From: Candidatus Vecturithrix granuli
Lineage (GTDB): Bacteria; Moduliflexota; Moduliflexia; Moduliflexales; Moduliflexaceae
Length of the DNA stretch: 64,000 nucleotides
Assembly (NCBI GenBank): GCA_000739535.1
Contig: DF820464.1
Coordinates: 1-64,000, forward strand
Direction: 5' to 3'
Positions 47,263-57,171 of this stretch are shown here, piece by piece (position 1 is the first letter of the stretch; every line of letters starts with the position of its first letter). Position numbers and translations under genes: made by a program. Under the pieces are notes generated by a model. It was not told the DNA's origin, did not search any database, and worked only from the letters and a program-made list of their open reading frames with translations.

Positions 47263-48346
47263 CTTGATAAACCTTGAGCAGTTGTCGTGCGGAGGTTTCC
47301 CAGGAAAATTGCTGCGCACGAGTGAGTCCTTTGTTTTTAAGCGTCTGCCACAAATTCTCGTTGGTCAAGACGGAACAGATGGCATCAGCAAGGGCTGAGA
47401 TATTTTCAGGCTGCACCTGAATCGCTGCGTCGCCAACGACTTCGGGTAACGACGCGGCGTTTGAACAGATCACCGGAACGCCGCAGGCCATGGCTTCGAG
47501 CGGCGGCAACCCAAATCCTTCGTAGCGTGAAGGAAAGGCAAACAGACGCGCCCCGCGATACAAGTCGAATAAGTCCTCATCAGGCACAAAATCTGTAAAA
47601 AGAATACGCTTGCCGCAATCAAATTGCTCTGCGGCGTCATACAGGGCTTTTTGGCGTGGATCTTTTTTTCCGGCAATCACAAGCTGAAAGTTCTGATGTA
47701 TCTCGCGTTGAGCCATGTACGCTCGCATGAGGATCATCACATTTTTATAGGCATGGTGCTTGCCAACATACAAAATATAGGGTTGGATAATGTCATATTG
47801 AGCAAGAAGCGCGGGATTGGGTTCGCCCGGAAATGCCCGTTCATCTGCGGCCGGCAAAATGACACGGATTTTTTCCGCCGGCAGTCGAAAATAGTATTGC
47901 AAATCCTGTTTGGAATATTCCGAATCTGTCACTACGACTCTGGCACGTTTTGTGCTGTGGGCAAGCATCGCCCGGGCATAATAATGCGCAAGCCGCGAAG
48001 GACATTGTTCTGGATATAAAAAATAGATGAGGTCGTGAACCGTCACGATATAGGGCGCAGGCGAACATACAGGCAAATCGAAATTCGGATAGTGCATGAT
48101 ATCAGACTGACAACGTCTGATTTCCAGGGGCAGCCAATATTGTTCCCTCAGCGAGTATAAGGGTACGGATATTTTCAAGGAAACGGCTGTAAAATTTTCT
48201 TGCGTCAATGCAAAACGCTCTCCCTTGTTCAGAAACAGGAAATATTCATTCTGTCGGTCAAGACGCGCAAGCTGTCGCAGCAGATTGCGTAAATACCGTC
48301 CGATTCCCGTATTATTGACCATTCTGGCGTCAATTCCGATGCGCAT
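47243..48346 (-). CDS. GT4-family glycosyltransferase (mannosyltransferase-like)
   Basis: A 367-residue GT-B enzyme from ATG 48346 ([23 protein letters not shown]), preceded by AAGGGGA. The C-terminal half has [18 protein letters not shown], the turn [39 protein letters not shown] with E-x7-E, typical of WbaZ/WbdB-type mannosyltransferases. It overlaps the FkbM gene (20 nt) and starts inside the end of the upstream GT-C gene. Confidence 0.9.
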   Translation of the reverse strand: MRIGIDARMVNNTGIGRYLRNLLRQLARLDRQNEYFLFLNKGERFALTQENFTAVSLKISVPLYSLREQYWLPLEIRRCQSDIMHYPNFDLPVCSPAPYIVTVHDLIYFLYPEQCPSRLAHYYARAMLAHSTKRARVVVTDSEYSKQDLQYYFRLPAEKIRVILPAADERAFPGEPNPALLAQYDIIQPYILYVGKHHAYKNVMILMRAYMAQREIHQNFQLVIAGKKDPRQKALYDAAEQFDCGKRILFTDFVPDEDLFDLYRGARLFAFPSRYEGFGLPPLEAMACGVPVICSNAASLPEVVGDAAIQVQPENISALADAICSVLTNENLWQTLKNKGLTRAQQFSWETSARQLLKVYQDAAETA

Positions 48347-48356
48347 ACATGTCCCC

Positions 48357-49598
48357 TTATTCAATTCTCAATTCTTGCCCCCTTATGGCTTTCCAGATTT
48401 GTACGCCTCCAAAAGCAGCATAAATCATGAGAAACGGTATAAGCGGCGCTCGAAATCTTGGCATTGAGGTAAACATGATCGGAATGCTCATCGAAGACAG
48501 CAGCAAGATATAGATCAACAGGTGATGACGCCATTGAACCAAGGCATATCCGAGACCGATCAGACTGAATATGGCGAGGGGATACCAGGTGATTTTATCG
48601 AGCACATGCTGATAAGGACTCCAAAAGATTTTCAATTTTCGCAACGCAAAATTGAGAAATGTGCCCGGATGCTGCTTGATAAATTGCCAGCCTAACTGAA
48701 TGGATCGAGCTTCATAGCCCCTGGTATCGCCGAATTTCAAATCTTGAAAAGGAAGATACACTTCTTGCGATGGAATCCAGCCGTTGCTTGCGCCGCGTTC
48801 CAGAGCCGTCAGATTTTTTTCGGTGTGCGGATTATTGCCGAGATAAAATGTCCAACCGCCGTTGGAATTAATCGGGATACATGTTCCGGTTACCGTCAGA
48901 TTACGCAGAGTCCAGGGGAGAATGATTACTGCGGCCGTGATAGCAATGAATCCTATTTTCATTCCCTGTATGACATAGGAACCGGAAAGCCGTCCAAAAC
49001 CCCACACAAGCAGACAGGAGACAACGACAATATTGGCAGCTTTATTCAACAAGAGCAATCCAAAAACCACACCGATAAGGAGGATATGCCTCATCCGATC
49101 TGCCTGCTCGTCATAGAATAAATTCATCAACGCCAGGGTCAAAAAAATGGAAAGTCCTTCTGTCAAAGGTAAAAGAACGAATAACAGCAACAACGGATAA
49201 CCACAGATCAGAACACCAGCCAATATTCCGATCGTCGGTTCGAACAGTTTTGCACCGAGCCGGTAGGTCAGACCGCAGGTGAAAGCGCTGATCACAGCTA
49301 AGCCTATCTGTCCCCATAAGAGATTGACGCCTGCTATGGCATAGATTGCGGCCAGAAAAAACGGCGTGAGCGGCGGCCGAAAGGTTCCGGGCTGATCAGG
49401 GCGATAAGGAGGATCAAAAGGGCTGTTAAATATCTGATGCTCAACGAGATTGTGGGCAATTGCATGATAGGACATGGCATCGAGCGATAAATTTCGTTCT
49501 AACACGTCTCCTGCCAGCAGAATGGCTGCAACTCGAACTCCAAAAGCCAGTCCGACAATTAGCCAAAACATTTTCTTCGACGATTGTCCTGTCTTCAC
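48357..49598 (-). CDS. GT-C membrane glycosyltransferase (GT39/ArnT-like)
   Basis: A 413-residue polytopic protein with about ten helices. The first extracytoplasmic loop SLDAMSYHAIAHNLVEHQIF and PGTFRPPLTPFFLAAIY match the GT39-type superfamily, with Asp in place of the usual Asp-Glu pair. It presumably uses a polyprenyl-phosphate sugar on the outer face of the inner membrane. It lies 6 nt after the O-antigen ligase-like gene and runs into the next GT4 gene. Confidence 0.75.
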   Translation of the reverse strand: MKTGQSSKKMFWLIVGLAFGVRVAAILLAGDVLERNLSLDAMSYHAIAHNLVEHQIFNSPFDPPYRPDQPGTFRPPLTPFFLAAIYAIAGVNLLWGQIGLAVISAFTCGLTYRLGAKLFEPTIGILAGVLICGYPLLLLFVLLPLTEGLSIFLTLALMNLFYDEQADRMRHILLIGVVFGLLLLNKAANIVVVSCLLVWGFGRLSGSYVIQGMKIGFIAITAAVIILPWTLRNLTVTGTCIPINSNGGWTFYLGNNPHTEKNLTALERGASNGWIPSQEVYLPFQDLKFGDTRGYEARSIQLGWQFIKQHPGTFLNFALRKLKIFWSPYQHVLDKITWYPLAIFSLIGLGYALVQWRHHLLIYILLLSSMSIPIMFTSMPRFRAPLIPFLMIYAAFGGVQIWKAIRGQELRIE

Positions 49599-49604
49599 CT
49601 CTCT

Positions 49605-51203
49605 CTACCTCATCCTGCGGATTCTGGTTTTTTGCGGTGTCCTGAGCCTGTCGAAGGGAGGTGTTTCAGCCTTTTGCTGCGCCGATTCCTGCCGGGCTGC
49701 GATCATCCCAATGCAGATCGAAATTCCGGCCAGAAACCAGAAATTTGCCGCAAGCGGAGGGAAAAGCCACAGAGCGTCGGCCAGGTTGTGCACCATTGCG
49801 GCAACGAGGCCAGCAATACTGCCATAAAGAAGCCCATGTATGACTGGATCGGTCGTGGAACGACAGTAGTGTAACAATTTCAGAAGAAGTTGGGTTAATA
49901 TAGTTATAAAGATGAGAGTACCAACAATGCCTAATTTAAACAAAAAAGTGAGATACAGATTATCAACATAAAGAAATCGCCAATATTTGGGGGAGATCAG
50001 TTCCCCTCCCCATCCTAAACCAAAGATTTTATCTATCATCGGAAGGTTGGCAAAACCTTTCAAGACTTCTTGTGCCCGCTCCAATCGTCCCGCGCTAAAG
50101 CTATTCGGATCTTCACTGACTTTACGAACGTCATAGCGTTCCATCCCTGGTTGATCAGCATAATACCAGAGCAGACCGAGTAAAAGAAAAAACGCCGCAA
50201 CGATTGCGATAAAGGCTTTCAAGCGAATTTTTTTAGAAATAAGCGCCAACGTCATAAACCCACAGATTGTGCCTGCAAGTGCACCGCGAGAATAGGTTAA
50301 GATTAAAATATAGCAGCAAAAGAGAAAAATTCCGAATAACACGGTTTTTTTGCGAGTGGATCGGATTCCCAGGAAGAAACCTCCGATAAACGGCAGAAAT
50401 GTCGCTAAATGATGTCCGAAAATATTTCCATTCTGAAACGTGGAATACAGTTTTTGTCCCCCTCCTGCGATAATGTTCCAGCGCCCTCCGAAATGGGCGT
50501 ATAAAATTAAATCGTACTGCTCTGTGATGCCAGGAATCGCAATCCGTTCAGGTCCAAATCGTTTTTGAAGCATCCCATAGGCGCAGACAAGAATAAGAGC
50601 AATCACAACGGTCCACACAATTTTTGTTATCTGAGATGGCTTACGCAGCACGCTGCACACCAGAAAATAGACCGGAATAAATCCGATAAAGGCTACAAAA
50701 TCCAAAATAACAATCTTCGTGGGGTTTTCATGCGCCAATCCAACCATAAGAGCAAAACAGCCATAGAGCATAAACACAAGTAAAGGTTTGGCTAATGGCA
50801 GGGAAAAGAGAGTTTCTTGGGAGAAAGCTAGCCGTAAAGCCCAGAATACCAGAGCGCATAAAATCACAATATTCGCAGTCGTGATCGGGATATTTGCAAA
50901 CGTTCTGCCGGATTTCGGGATAGTGATCGAAAGAAAAAACGCCAGATAAAACAGATAAAACAAGAGAGGATTCTTTTGTTTTTCAAGCATCACGGGATGC
51001 TCTTCTGTCGCCCAGCCTCGAGATGACAGCACGTATAAACTCATACACAACAAAGTGAACAGGGCTGTTCCGATCGCGACATACGTCGGAGAATAGATGT
51101 TAGCTAATATACCAATGCCAGTTCCTAAAAGCAGGATACTGGCGGATTTGAGAAATGGTAAAAAATTTCGTTCAGAAAACGTCCATGTCATTGGTCTATT
51201 CAT
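49605..51203 (-). CDS. O-antigen ligase/polymerase-like membrane protein (Wzy/WaaL family)
   Basis: A 532-residue protein with about 12-14 helices. A large periplasmic loop around residues 345-400 (YYADQPGMERYDVRKVSEDPNSFSAGRLERAQEVLKGF) has the SxGRL-like pattern of the O-antigen ligase family. Either polymerisation of repeat units or attachment to a lipid or protein fits. Its ATG overlaps the stop of the upstream methyltransferase gene (ATGA). The last ten or so codons (PPFDRLRTP) run through a CCTGAGCCTGTCGAAGG-type repeat, so its C-terminus is partly repeat-derived. Confidence 0.85.
   Translation of the reverse strand: MNRPMTWTFSERNFLPFLKSASILLLGTGIGILANIYSPTYVAIGTALFTLLCMSLYVLSSRGWATEEHPVMLEKQKNPLLFYLFYLAFFLSITIPKSGRTFANIPITTANIVILCALVFWALRLAFSQETLFSLPLAKPLLVFMLYGCFALMVGLAHENPTKIVILDFVAFIGFIPVYFLVCSVLRKPSQITKIVWTVVIALILVCAYGMLQKRFGPERIAIPGITEQYDLILYAHFGGRWNIIAGGGQKLYSTFQNGNIFGHHLATFLPFIGGFFLGIRSTRKKTVLFGIFLFCCYILILTYSRGALAGTICGFMTLALISKKIRLKAFIAIVAAFFLLLGLLWYYADQPGMERYDVRKVSEDPNSFSAGRLERAQEVLKGFANLPMIDKIFGLGWGGELISPKYWRFLYVDNLYLTFLFKLGIVGTLIFITILTQLLLKLLHYCRSTTDPVIHGLLYGSIAGLVAAMVHNLADALWLFPPLAANFWFLAGISICIGMIAARQESAQQKAETPPFDRLRTPQKTRIRRMR
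49641..49657. repeat. CCTGAGCCTGTCGAAGG repeat inside the O-antigen ligase C-terminus
   Basis: This 17-nt sequence is known from many bacterial genomes as a widely dispersed short repeat. Here it codes for the C-terminal tail of the ligase-like gene. Only one copy is in this window. Confidence 0.5.
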
Positions 51204-51739
51204 TTTATCACCTGTAATTCAACATTCAAAATATGCGCCGGGAAAATATAGGCAAAAAACGCTTCATAAATCTTTAAAAACCGGTTTGCGAAAAACTCAA
51301 TACCGAGTAGTTTATGCGGCGAAAGTCCTCCGAATTGTTTTAGTTTGAGAAATGTCACGTGCATGTCAAGCATGGCAAATCGGGCTGTTGTGTAATAATG
51401 ATAGACAAAATCTTCACGAAAATAATCAAAAGAGCGTGACGTAAAAAAATGGATGTGCGTGGGATCGGTAAACGCATCAAAACTGGTATAATACGGCACC
51501 TTAATGTGAATAATTCCGCCGGGAACCGTAATGCGATGAATTTCTTCCATAACGCGGAAAAAATTCTCCAAATGTTCAAGAATGGAATCGCAATGTACTT
51601 CGTCGAACTCATTCTCAGCAAAGGGATATGGGAACACATTCAAATCGTGAATGACATCAGCATCTGACGATAGATTCAGATCAATACCAATAGCACCGGA
51701 TATTTTCTGCCTGCCGCAGCCGACATCAAGAATTTTCAT
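51200..51739 (-). CDS. Class I SAM-dependent methyltransferase
   Basis: A 179-residue methyltransferase. Motif I is MKILDVGCGRQKISGAIGIDL at the very N-terminus; motif FDEVHCDSILEHLENFFRVMEEIHRITVPGGIIHIKVP is typical of Methyltransf_11 enzymes. The target is probably a sugar or lipid precursor in the cluster. It is first in the stretch 51739-43835, and a promoter-like sequence is just upstream; its stop overlaps the ligase start. Confidence 0.82.
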   Translation of the reverse strand: MKILDVGCGRQKISGAIGIDLNLSSDADVIHDLNVFPYPFAENEFDEVHCDSILEHLENFFRVMEEIHRITVPGGIIHIKVPYYTSFDAFTDPTHIHFFTSRSFDYFREDFVYHYYTTARFAMLDMHVTFLKLKQFGGLSPHKLLGIEFFANRFLKIYEAFFAYIFPAHILNVELQVIK

Positions 51740-51787
51740 AGCAACAACAACACATTCAAATATCTATCACAAATAACTCTTTTCATC

Positions 51788-51817
51788 AATAGAGAAGGAA
51801 AAATAGAATAATGTCAA
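51788..51817 (-). promoter_or_regulatory. Candidate promoter for the lower half of the polysaccharide cluster
   Basis: On the minus strand TTGACA (51817-51812) and TCTATT (51793-51788) are 18 nt apart. The 84-nt gap 51740-51823 separates two otherwise densely packed gene groups. Confidence 0.4.
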
Positions 51818-51823
51818 GTTATT

Positions 51824-52948
51824 TCACCCATCTGTGAAGAGAAGAGCATTATGCGATAATCTTTGATACATATTTATCACCTGCTCACACATAATATCCT
51901 GTGAATAGCATTTTATAACTCTCTTTCTGCTTAACTTTCCAAGTTCTTCTGTTTTTGCGGGTTGTTGCATGAGAAAGTGTATCATGCGAATCAATCCCTG
52001 TAAAGAATTCTCCTGAAAAATATATCCGACATCCCCAATCACTTCAGGAATTGATCCTGAATTCGAACCGATCACAGGCACTTCGCAACTCATAAATTCC
52101 ACAAGTACTCTGCCAAACTGTTCTTTCCAGTAGGGTGTTGTTTGCGAAGGCACAACGCCAATATCCATACAATTGATGTAGCGCGGCAATTCCTTGTATG
52201 GAATCGAACCCACAAAATGAATGCGATGATCAACGTGCAATACAGCCGCCTTATGGCGTAATTGGAATTCTTCCGGGCCTGATCCGACCATTAAGAGATG
52301 AGCATTCTCCGGAAGGTGCTGCATCATCTCGATTAAAAGAAACACACCTTTGATCGCTAATAAACGACCAACATACCCTAGTACAAATTTTTCGTCAAGT
52401 TTCAATTGTGTTTTGAGAGATTCAACCGGAAATTTATAAAATCTCGATGTATCAACTCCGAGCGGAAAGACTTCAATCGGTTTGGCATAGCCTTCGGCTT
52501 GCAAAATGGGTTTTACCCCATGACTGCACACCAAAGCGGCGTCTGAGCGGTTTATGACATAGCACATCGTCAGGCGAAACAAGGCATGCATATTGCGAGG
52601 AAGATTCTCCGCAGAGTACAGCAAGACCTGACTTTTTCGTTCTAATATTCTGTTGAATAACAACGATTGAAAAGCAATCAACCCGCTGAATTCTTCAAAA
52701 AGGTGAAGAATATCAGGTCGAAAGGCGAGAATATCTTTGAAAAGAGAGGGACCGTAGCAGGCTGCTCTCATACGATGTGCAAAATAGATTTTTCGTTGAG
52801 ACACATTGTTGCCCCCGGGATAGTCTAATTCTGTTCCTTCCGGTATGATCACAAAGAACTTTGCTGGAAAATTGACATGAGCGGCATAGTCAAGCAAAGA
52901 GTTGACCTCTCGCACAAAACTTCTTGTCACAATGAGGACGTTCATCAT
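51824..52948 (-). CDS. GT4-family glycosyltransferase
   Basis: A 374-residue GT-B enzyme beginning MMNVLIVTRSFVREVNSLLDY. The donor site has VLGYVGRLLAIKGVFLLIEMM and the catalytic-region sequence TTPYWKEQFGRVLVEFMSCEVPVIGSNSGSIPEVIGDVG, with Glu residues in the expected E-x7-E spacing. It follows the GT2 gene by 19 nt and is the last gene before the internal promoter. Confidence 0.88.
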   Translation of the reverse strand: MMNVLIVTRSFVREVNSLLDYAAHVNFPAKFFVIIPEGTELDYPGGNNVSQRKIYFAHRMRAACYGPSLFKDILAFRPDILHLFEEFSGLIAFQSLLFNRILERKSQVLLYSAENLPRNMHALFRLTMCYVINRSDAALVCSHGVKPILQAEGYAKPIEVFPLGVDTSRFYKFPVESLKTQLKLDEKFVLGYVGRLLAIKGVFLLIEMMQHLPENAHLLMVGSGPEEFQLRHKAAVLHVDHRIHFVGSIPYKELPRYINCMDIGVVPSQTTPYWKEQFGRVLVEFMSCEVPVIGSNSGSIPEVIGDVGYIFQENSLQGLIRMIHFLMQQPAKTEELGKLSRKRVIKCYSQDIMCEQVINMYQRLSHNALLFTDG

Positions 52949-52967
52949 ACAATTCCTTCGAGTTTTC

Positions 52968-53807
52968 CTATGAAACTTTCAAAGCAAAGATGATTCGACA
53001 GGCGAGACACGACAAGAAGCCATAATGCTTTCGGTAAAATTGGAGCAGGCTTTTTCTGCGTAATGCTTGCAGGCGTGTGGAAAGTTTGGCTGACTTGTCG
53101 CTGCTGCCGCGATTGTAATGGTAGATGCTGACGGTTCCCAAATAATACGTCTGCCAGCCTTTGAGATGGGCGCGATAGCACCAGTCAATATCTTCGGCGT
53201 ACATAAAAAAGTGTTCATCCAGTAAACCAATCTGTTCCAGGGTCTCACGCCGGATGAGCAACACAGCGCCAATCAGGTAATCCACGGCAAAATTGCGGTC
53301 AAAATCCCAGGCTGCCATACGATTTTGCCACGAGTTTTCAGGATGACGCTGCACAGTGTCTCGGATTTTATCTCGTAACATCACATAAGGCGTTCTGGGA
53401 AACAGATCGCAGGAATATTGGCGCGTGCCATCCGCATTCAGGAGTTTTGCGCCGCATATCCCGGCCGACGGGTGGGCGTCCATAAAATGAACCATGGCGG
53501 TGAGCGCATCACTGTTGAGTTCGGTGTCGCTGTTCAAGAGCAAAATATACCGGCCCGTACTGACCGCTATTGCCTGATTATTGGCTTTGGCAAACCCCAG
53601 ATTGTTCTGATTGCGAATGAGAGCGACAGCAGGAAAGTGCTGTTCGATCATCTCAGGGCTGCCATCGGTCGAACCATTATCCACAACGATAATTTCATAG
53701 GTCGTTTTGGAGGAGGTATAAGCGATAAGGGCTTTTAGACAATTTTCTAAAAGCTCACACGTATTCCAATTCACAATCACGACAGAGACATCAATCAATT
53801 TATGCAT
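52968..53807 (-). CDS. GT2-family glycosyltransferase (rhamnosyltransferase WbbL-like)
   Basis: A 279-residue GT-A enzyme from ATG 53807, which overlaps the end of the upstream GT4 gene. Motifs are VSVVIVNWNTCELLENCL, EIIVVDNGSTDGSPEMI (nucleotide site), LNSDTELNSDAL (D-x-D type metal ligand) and FMYAEDIDWCYRAHLKGW (catalytic ED). This pattern is shared by WbbL-like rhamnosyltransferases and mycobacterial galactofuranosyl relatives. Confidence 0.9.
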   Translation of the reverse strand: MHKLIDVSVVIVNWNTCELLENCLKALIAYTSSKTTYEIIVVDNGSTDGSPEMIEQHFPAVALIRNQNNLGFAKANNQAIAVSTGRYILLLNSDTELNSDALTAMVHFMDAHPSAGICGAKLLNADGTRQYSCDLFPRTPYVMLRDKIRDTVQRHPENSWQNRMAAWDFDRNFAVDYLIGAVLLIRRETLEQIGLLDEHFFMYAEDIDWCYRAHLKGWQTYYLGTVSIYHYNRGSSDKSAKLSTRLQALRRKSLLQFYRKHYGFLSCLACRIIFALKVS

Positions 53808-54939
53808 GACCGACAAATTCCAGGACTTCTAATGTTTTGCGGGCGCAGGTATTCCACGAGAAGGATGTGATTCTCGACAATCCTTTGGCACGTAATTCAC
53901 TGCGTAAAGCTTGATCTTCTAACAACTGATACAACGTATCCACAATATTTTCCACGCAGTATGGATCGAACAGGATTCCAGCATCTCCAACTACTTCTGG
54001 CAGTGATGAAATATTTGAGCACGCAACGGGCGTTCCACAGGCCATGGCTTCCAGCAACGGCATACCGAACCCTTCATACAAAGAGGGTAACACAAAAATA
54101 TCTGCCCCATTCATCAAAGCGGGCAAATCCTGAGCCGGTACATATCCTGTCCAAATGACTTCTTCGTCAAGGAATAACCGTTCAATCGTTGCAAAAATTT
54201 CATCTTCCGGCAGGTCAACATACTTCTGACCAATTAACACAAGTTTATGAGGCAGATGATACTTTTGTTTGAGCAGATAAAAGGCCTGAATGAGGCGCGG
54301 GATATTTTTACGCCGCTGCAAGGTGCCAACGCAGAGAATATACGGACGTTCAAGGCGATATTTTTGTTGCAAAGGGGCAATGACATGCGGCTCAAGCGGG
54401 TGAAACACCTCATGCACGCCATGATGAATGGCGACGACTTTTTTCGGATCAATGCCATAATACGCGAGCAGATCTTGTCGCGTCGCTTCTGAAACAGCGA
54501 TAATTTTACGAGCTTTTTGAATGCCTTGTTCAGTGGCGAGCATGAGCCAACGCCGAAGAGAGGAAGAAAAACACTCCGGGAAAAACAGAAATGCGACATC
54601 ATGAATGGTCATAACGCTCTTTTCCGGCACATAGCTGAGTGGGATTAGGGACGCCGGGAAAAAATACACATCTTGCAGGTGATGCCAAAGTTCGAAAGGC
54701 AGTCGCATTTGTGTCCAGAGATATGGAAACTTGAGGACTTTTGGAAAAAGACATGCGGCCGTGCTGGTATTGACGTCGAAGAGGCGCGGCACATCTGAAA
54801 TGGCATGACGAAGATATAACGTATAGACATGGGAAGTCTGGCATAACTGCGCCATAGAACGAATCAGATGATAGGTATAATACCCGACGCCGGCTTTTTG
54901 AGAAACAACGGCGCTTGTCGCTTCAATCCCGATCTTCAT
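53800..54939 (-). CDS. GT4-family glycosyltransferase (mannosyltransferase-like)
   Basis: A 379-residue GT-B enzyme beginning MKIGIEATSAVVSQKAGVGYYTYHL. Donor-binding half: VGTLQRRKNIPRLIQAFYLL and [39 protein letters not shown] with E-x7-E. It resembles the GT4 gene at 47243-48346. Its ATG overlaps the stop of the histidine kinase gene (ATGA), which links the kinase to this operon. Confidence 0.9.
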   Translation of the reverse strand: MKIGIEATSAVVSQKAGVGYYTYHLIRSMAQLCQTSHVYTLYLRHAISDVPRLFDVNTSTAACLFPKVLKFPYLWTQMRLPFELWHHLQDVYFFPASLIPLSYVPEKSVMTIHDVAFLFFPECFSSSLRRWLMLATEQGIQKARKIIAVSEATRQDLLAYYGIDPKKVVAIHHGVHEVFHPLEPHVIAPLQQKYRLERPYILCVGTLQRRKNIPRLIQAFYLLKQKYHLPHKLVLIGQKYVDLPEDEIFATIERLFLDEEVIWTGYVPAQDLPALMNGADIFVLPSLYEGFGMPLLEAMACGTPVACSNISSLPEVVGDAGILFDPYCVENIVDTLYQLLEDQALRSELRAKGLSRITSFSWNTCARKTLEVLEFVGHA

Positions 54940-57038
54940 GATGCCAAATACTCCTCTTGCAGCCCCCGAAGCGGTAATAGTACTTCAAAACTGGTTGCAC
55001 CGGGGCGTGAGGTCACGCGAATCTCGCCACGGTGGCGTTCAACAATTTGCCGGGCAATCCCCAAACCCAAACCCGATCCTTGTCCCTGGTCTTTGGTCGT
55101 AAAGTACGGATCAAAAATCTTCGTTTGAATATCGACAGGAATTCCGGGCCCATTATCGGTTATTTTCACGCCGATTCTCGGTTCATGATTTGTGATATCG
55201 CCTGACGACAAGGGGTTTTCTGACGTTTCTTCCTGCGATTTCCTATAGGTCTCAATTTTTAAGAGACCAGAGCCGTTCATCGCCTGAATCGCGTTATGAA
55301 TGATATTGGTCCACACCTGGTTCAGTTCATTGGCATGACAGGGAATCTTCGGAATATCTCCGAAATGCCGTTCGACCTCTACCCCATGTTTGATTTGACT
55401 TTGTAAAATAATAAGCGTGGTTTCGATCCCTTCATGAATATCAACTTCCTCAACCTTTGCCTGATCAAGGCGGGAATACATTTTTAAGGCATTCACAATA
55501 CGCGTCACAATGTCAATGCTCATTTTAATATCTTTTGACGCATTGACAATTTTGCTGCACATTTCAAGAAACTCCAGGAGGGGCTCTGGTGGATAGATAT
55601 TCAACAGGCGAAGCAGCAATTGAACATTCTCCTGGTGCAATTGTAATCTGGCAAGTTGTTTTGCCAGGCGTCGTGAATTCTCGCCATATCCGCCAGTTGC
55701 CAGAAGGGCTTCCATCTGTTTCATCTCATTTCGAATAACGACGGTACTCTTGCGTTCTTCGGTCAAGGTCCAGATCAATTGCGTGAGAATTGTGAGCAAG
55801 ATTTCTTGATCCTCCGCGGCGAGATGAAGTTGCTTGACGCGATGAAACCGCTCCACAATTGAACAGAGAAAATTCATCAGATTGACAGTGGCAGCGTTAA
55901 TCGCGCCGGCCGGCGTATTAATTTCATGCGCGACTCCGGCAACTAATTGGCCTAAGGAGGCCATTTTTTCCGATTGCACCAGTTGCGCCTGCGTACTGGT
56001 GAGTTCATTAATCGTGGTTTCCAAATCCAGGTTTTTTTGTTCTAATTGCTTGAATAACACCGCATTATCCAGCACAATGGAGGCTTCATTCGCAAAGACC
56101 TGGAGCGTTTCGAGCACTTCCGGCGTGAACGCGCATTCTCTGGAACTGCTTAAGGCCAGAATCCCAATGACGCTATTTCGCACTTTCAGAGGAAACGCAA
56201 AAAATGACGTGACCTGGAGTTCCGGAGAGTCGTATTGTTCGCGCTTTGCTTGCTCCGTATCTTTGAGAATCGTGACGTCAATCTTTTTTACCGGATCTAA
56301 GGGATGATGCTCTTGATAGGTTTTGACGACGCGTTCTTTGACCGTTTCCAGAAATTGGCGACAAACAGGGGGAACCAGATACAAAAAATGGTGGAACGCC
56401 CGATCTTCTTTGAGAAAAATTGAGGCCACCTGAAACTCACAGACTTTGCTGAGCAATGTAAAAATTGATTGAATCGTGGTGAAAAACGAAGACATATTGA
56501 TCGCCAGGTACCCGAGTTCATTCACAATCGTGGCCTGGAACAACTGTCGATCAAGAATATGATTCACCTGCTCGAGAACAGAGACTTCTGTGATAGATGG
56601 GTGAGTGCTCGCGGATTGTTCTTCATGAGCTCCGAATAGGCGGGAAGTATCTCGATGATTTTTTGAAGAAGATTTGCGCTGAAGAACGCTCTCAATCAGC
56701 ACAAAAAGATCTTCTTCCGACTCAAAATCCTTGGTTATGAATTCATCGGCGCCGGTTGATAGTCCCCAGAACCGGTCGCTTTTTTGATCACGAGAAGTGA
56801 GGATAATAATGGGAATATTTCTGGTATATACATCGCTTTTGAGCAAGCGGCACACCTGATAGCCGTTCATCTTGGGCATTTCAATATCGAGCAATACCAA
56901 ATCCGGATGCGTTTGATAGATTTGGGAGATTGCCTCGATCCCATCAGCGGCGGTCACCACTTCATACCCTTGCGATTGGAGTAAGAACCGGATCACATCA
57001 ACAATTGTTGGGCTATCGTCTGCAATCAAAATTTTCAT
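54936..57038 (-). CDS. REC-GAF-histidine kinase (hybrid sensor), head of the glycosyltransferase operon
   Basis: A 700-residue soluble two-component protein. The N-terminal receiver (1-120) has Asp51 in LLDIEMPKMNGY; a GAF domain lies at about 170-325; a coiled coil leads to a HisKA-like H-box with His371 (LGQLVAGVAHEINTPAGA), and the ATPase has N-type and G-type boxes (DNGPGIP, FDPYFTTKDQGQGSGLGLGIARQI) at 600-690. The catalytic domain follows an unusually long insertion (about 395-510). It has no membrane helix, so it senses inside the cell or is driven by its receiver. Its stop overlaps the start of a GT4 gene. Confidence 0.9.
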   Translation of the reverse strand: MKILIADDSPTIVDVIRFLLQSQGYEVVTAADGIEAISQIYQTHPDLVLLDIEMPKMNGYQVCRLLKSDVYTRNIPIIILTSRDQKSDRFWGLSTGADEFITKDFESEEDLFVLIESVLQRKSSSKNHRDTSRLFGAHEEQSASTHPSITEVSVLEQVNHILDRQLFQATIVNELGYLAINMSSFFTTIQSIFTLLSKVCEFQVASIFLKEDRAFHHFLYLVPPVCRQFLETVKERVVKTYQEHHPLDPVKKIDVTILKDTEQAKREQYDSPELQVTSFFAFPLKVRNSVIGILALSSSRECAFTPEVLETLQVFANEASIVLDNAVLFKQLEQKNLDLETTINELTSTQAQLVQSEKMASLGQLVAGVAHEINTPAGAINAATVNLMNFLCSIVERFHRVKQLHLAAEDQEILLTILTQLIWTLTEERKSTVVIRNEMKQMEALLATGGYGENSRRLAKQLARLQLHQENVQLLLRLLNIYPPEPLLEFLEMCSKIVNASKDIKMSIDIVTRIVNALKMYSRLDQAKVEEVDIHEGIETTLIILQSQIKHGVEVERHFGDIPKIPCHANELNQVWTNIIHNAIQAMNGSGLLKIETYRKSQEETSENPLSSGDITNHEPRIGVKITDNGPGIPVDIQTKIFDPYFTTKDQGQGSGLGLGIARQIVERHRGEIRVTSRPGATSFEVLLPLRGLQEEYLAS

Positions 57039-57080
57039 AAAAATTTTCCAGAACGCTCGTAGATTGATTCAGAAATTTTT

Positions 57081-57151
57081 AGGAGTGCGAGAGCTCTGCT
57101 ATCGTGGTCAAAGCAGAGCTTTGACCACTCCGGTAGAGCTTTAATACTCCT
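57081..57151. repeat. Dispersed palindromic repeat, AGGAGT family, copy 4
   Basis: AGGAGTGCGAGAGCTC... to ...AGCTTTAATACTCCT, 71 nt, with an inner hairpin formed by GGTCAAAGC/AGCTTTGACC. It lies between the CheA-REC gene and the REC-GAF kinase gene and resembles the copy at 16717-16800. Confidence 0.65.
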
Positions 57152-57171
57152 GAATTCAGTATCATGCGTCA

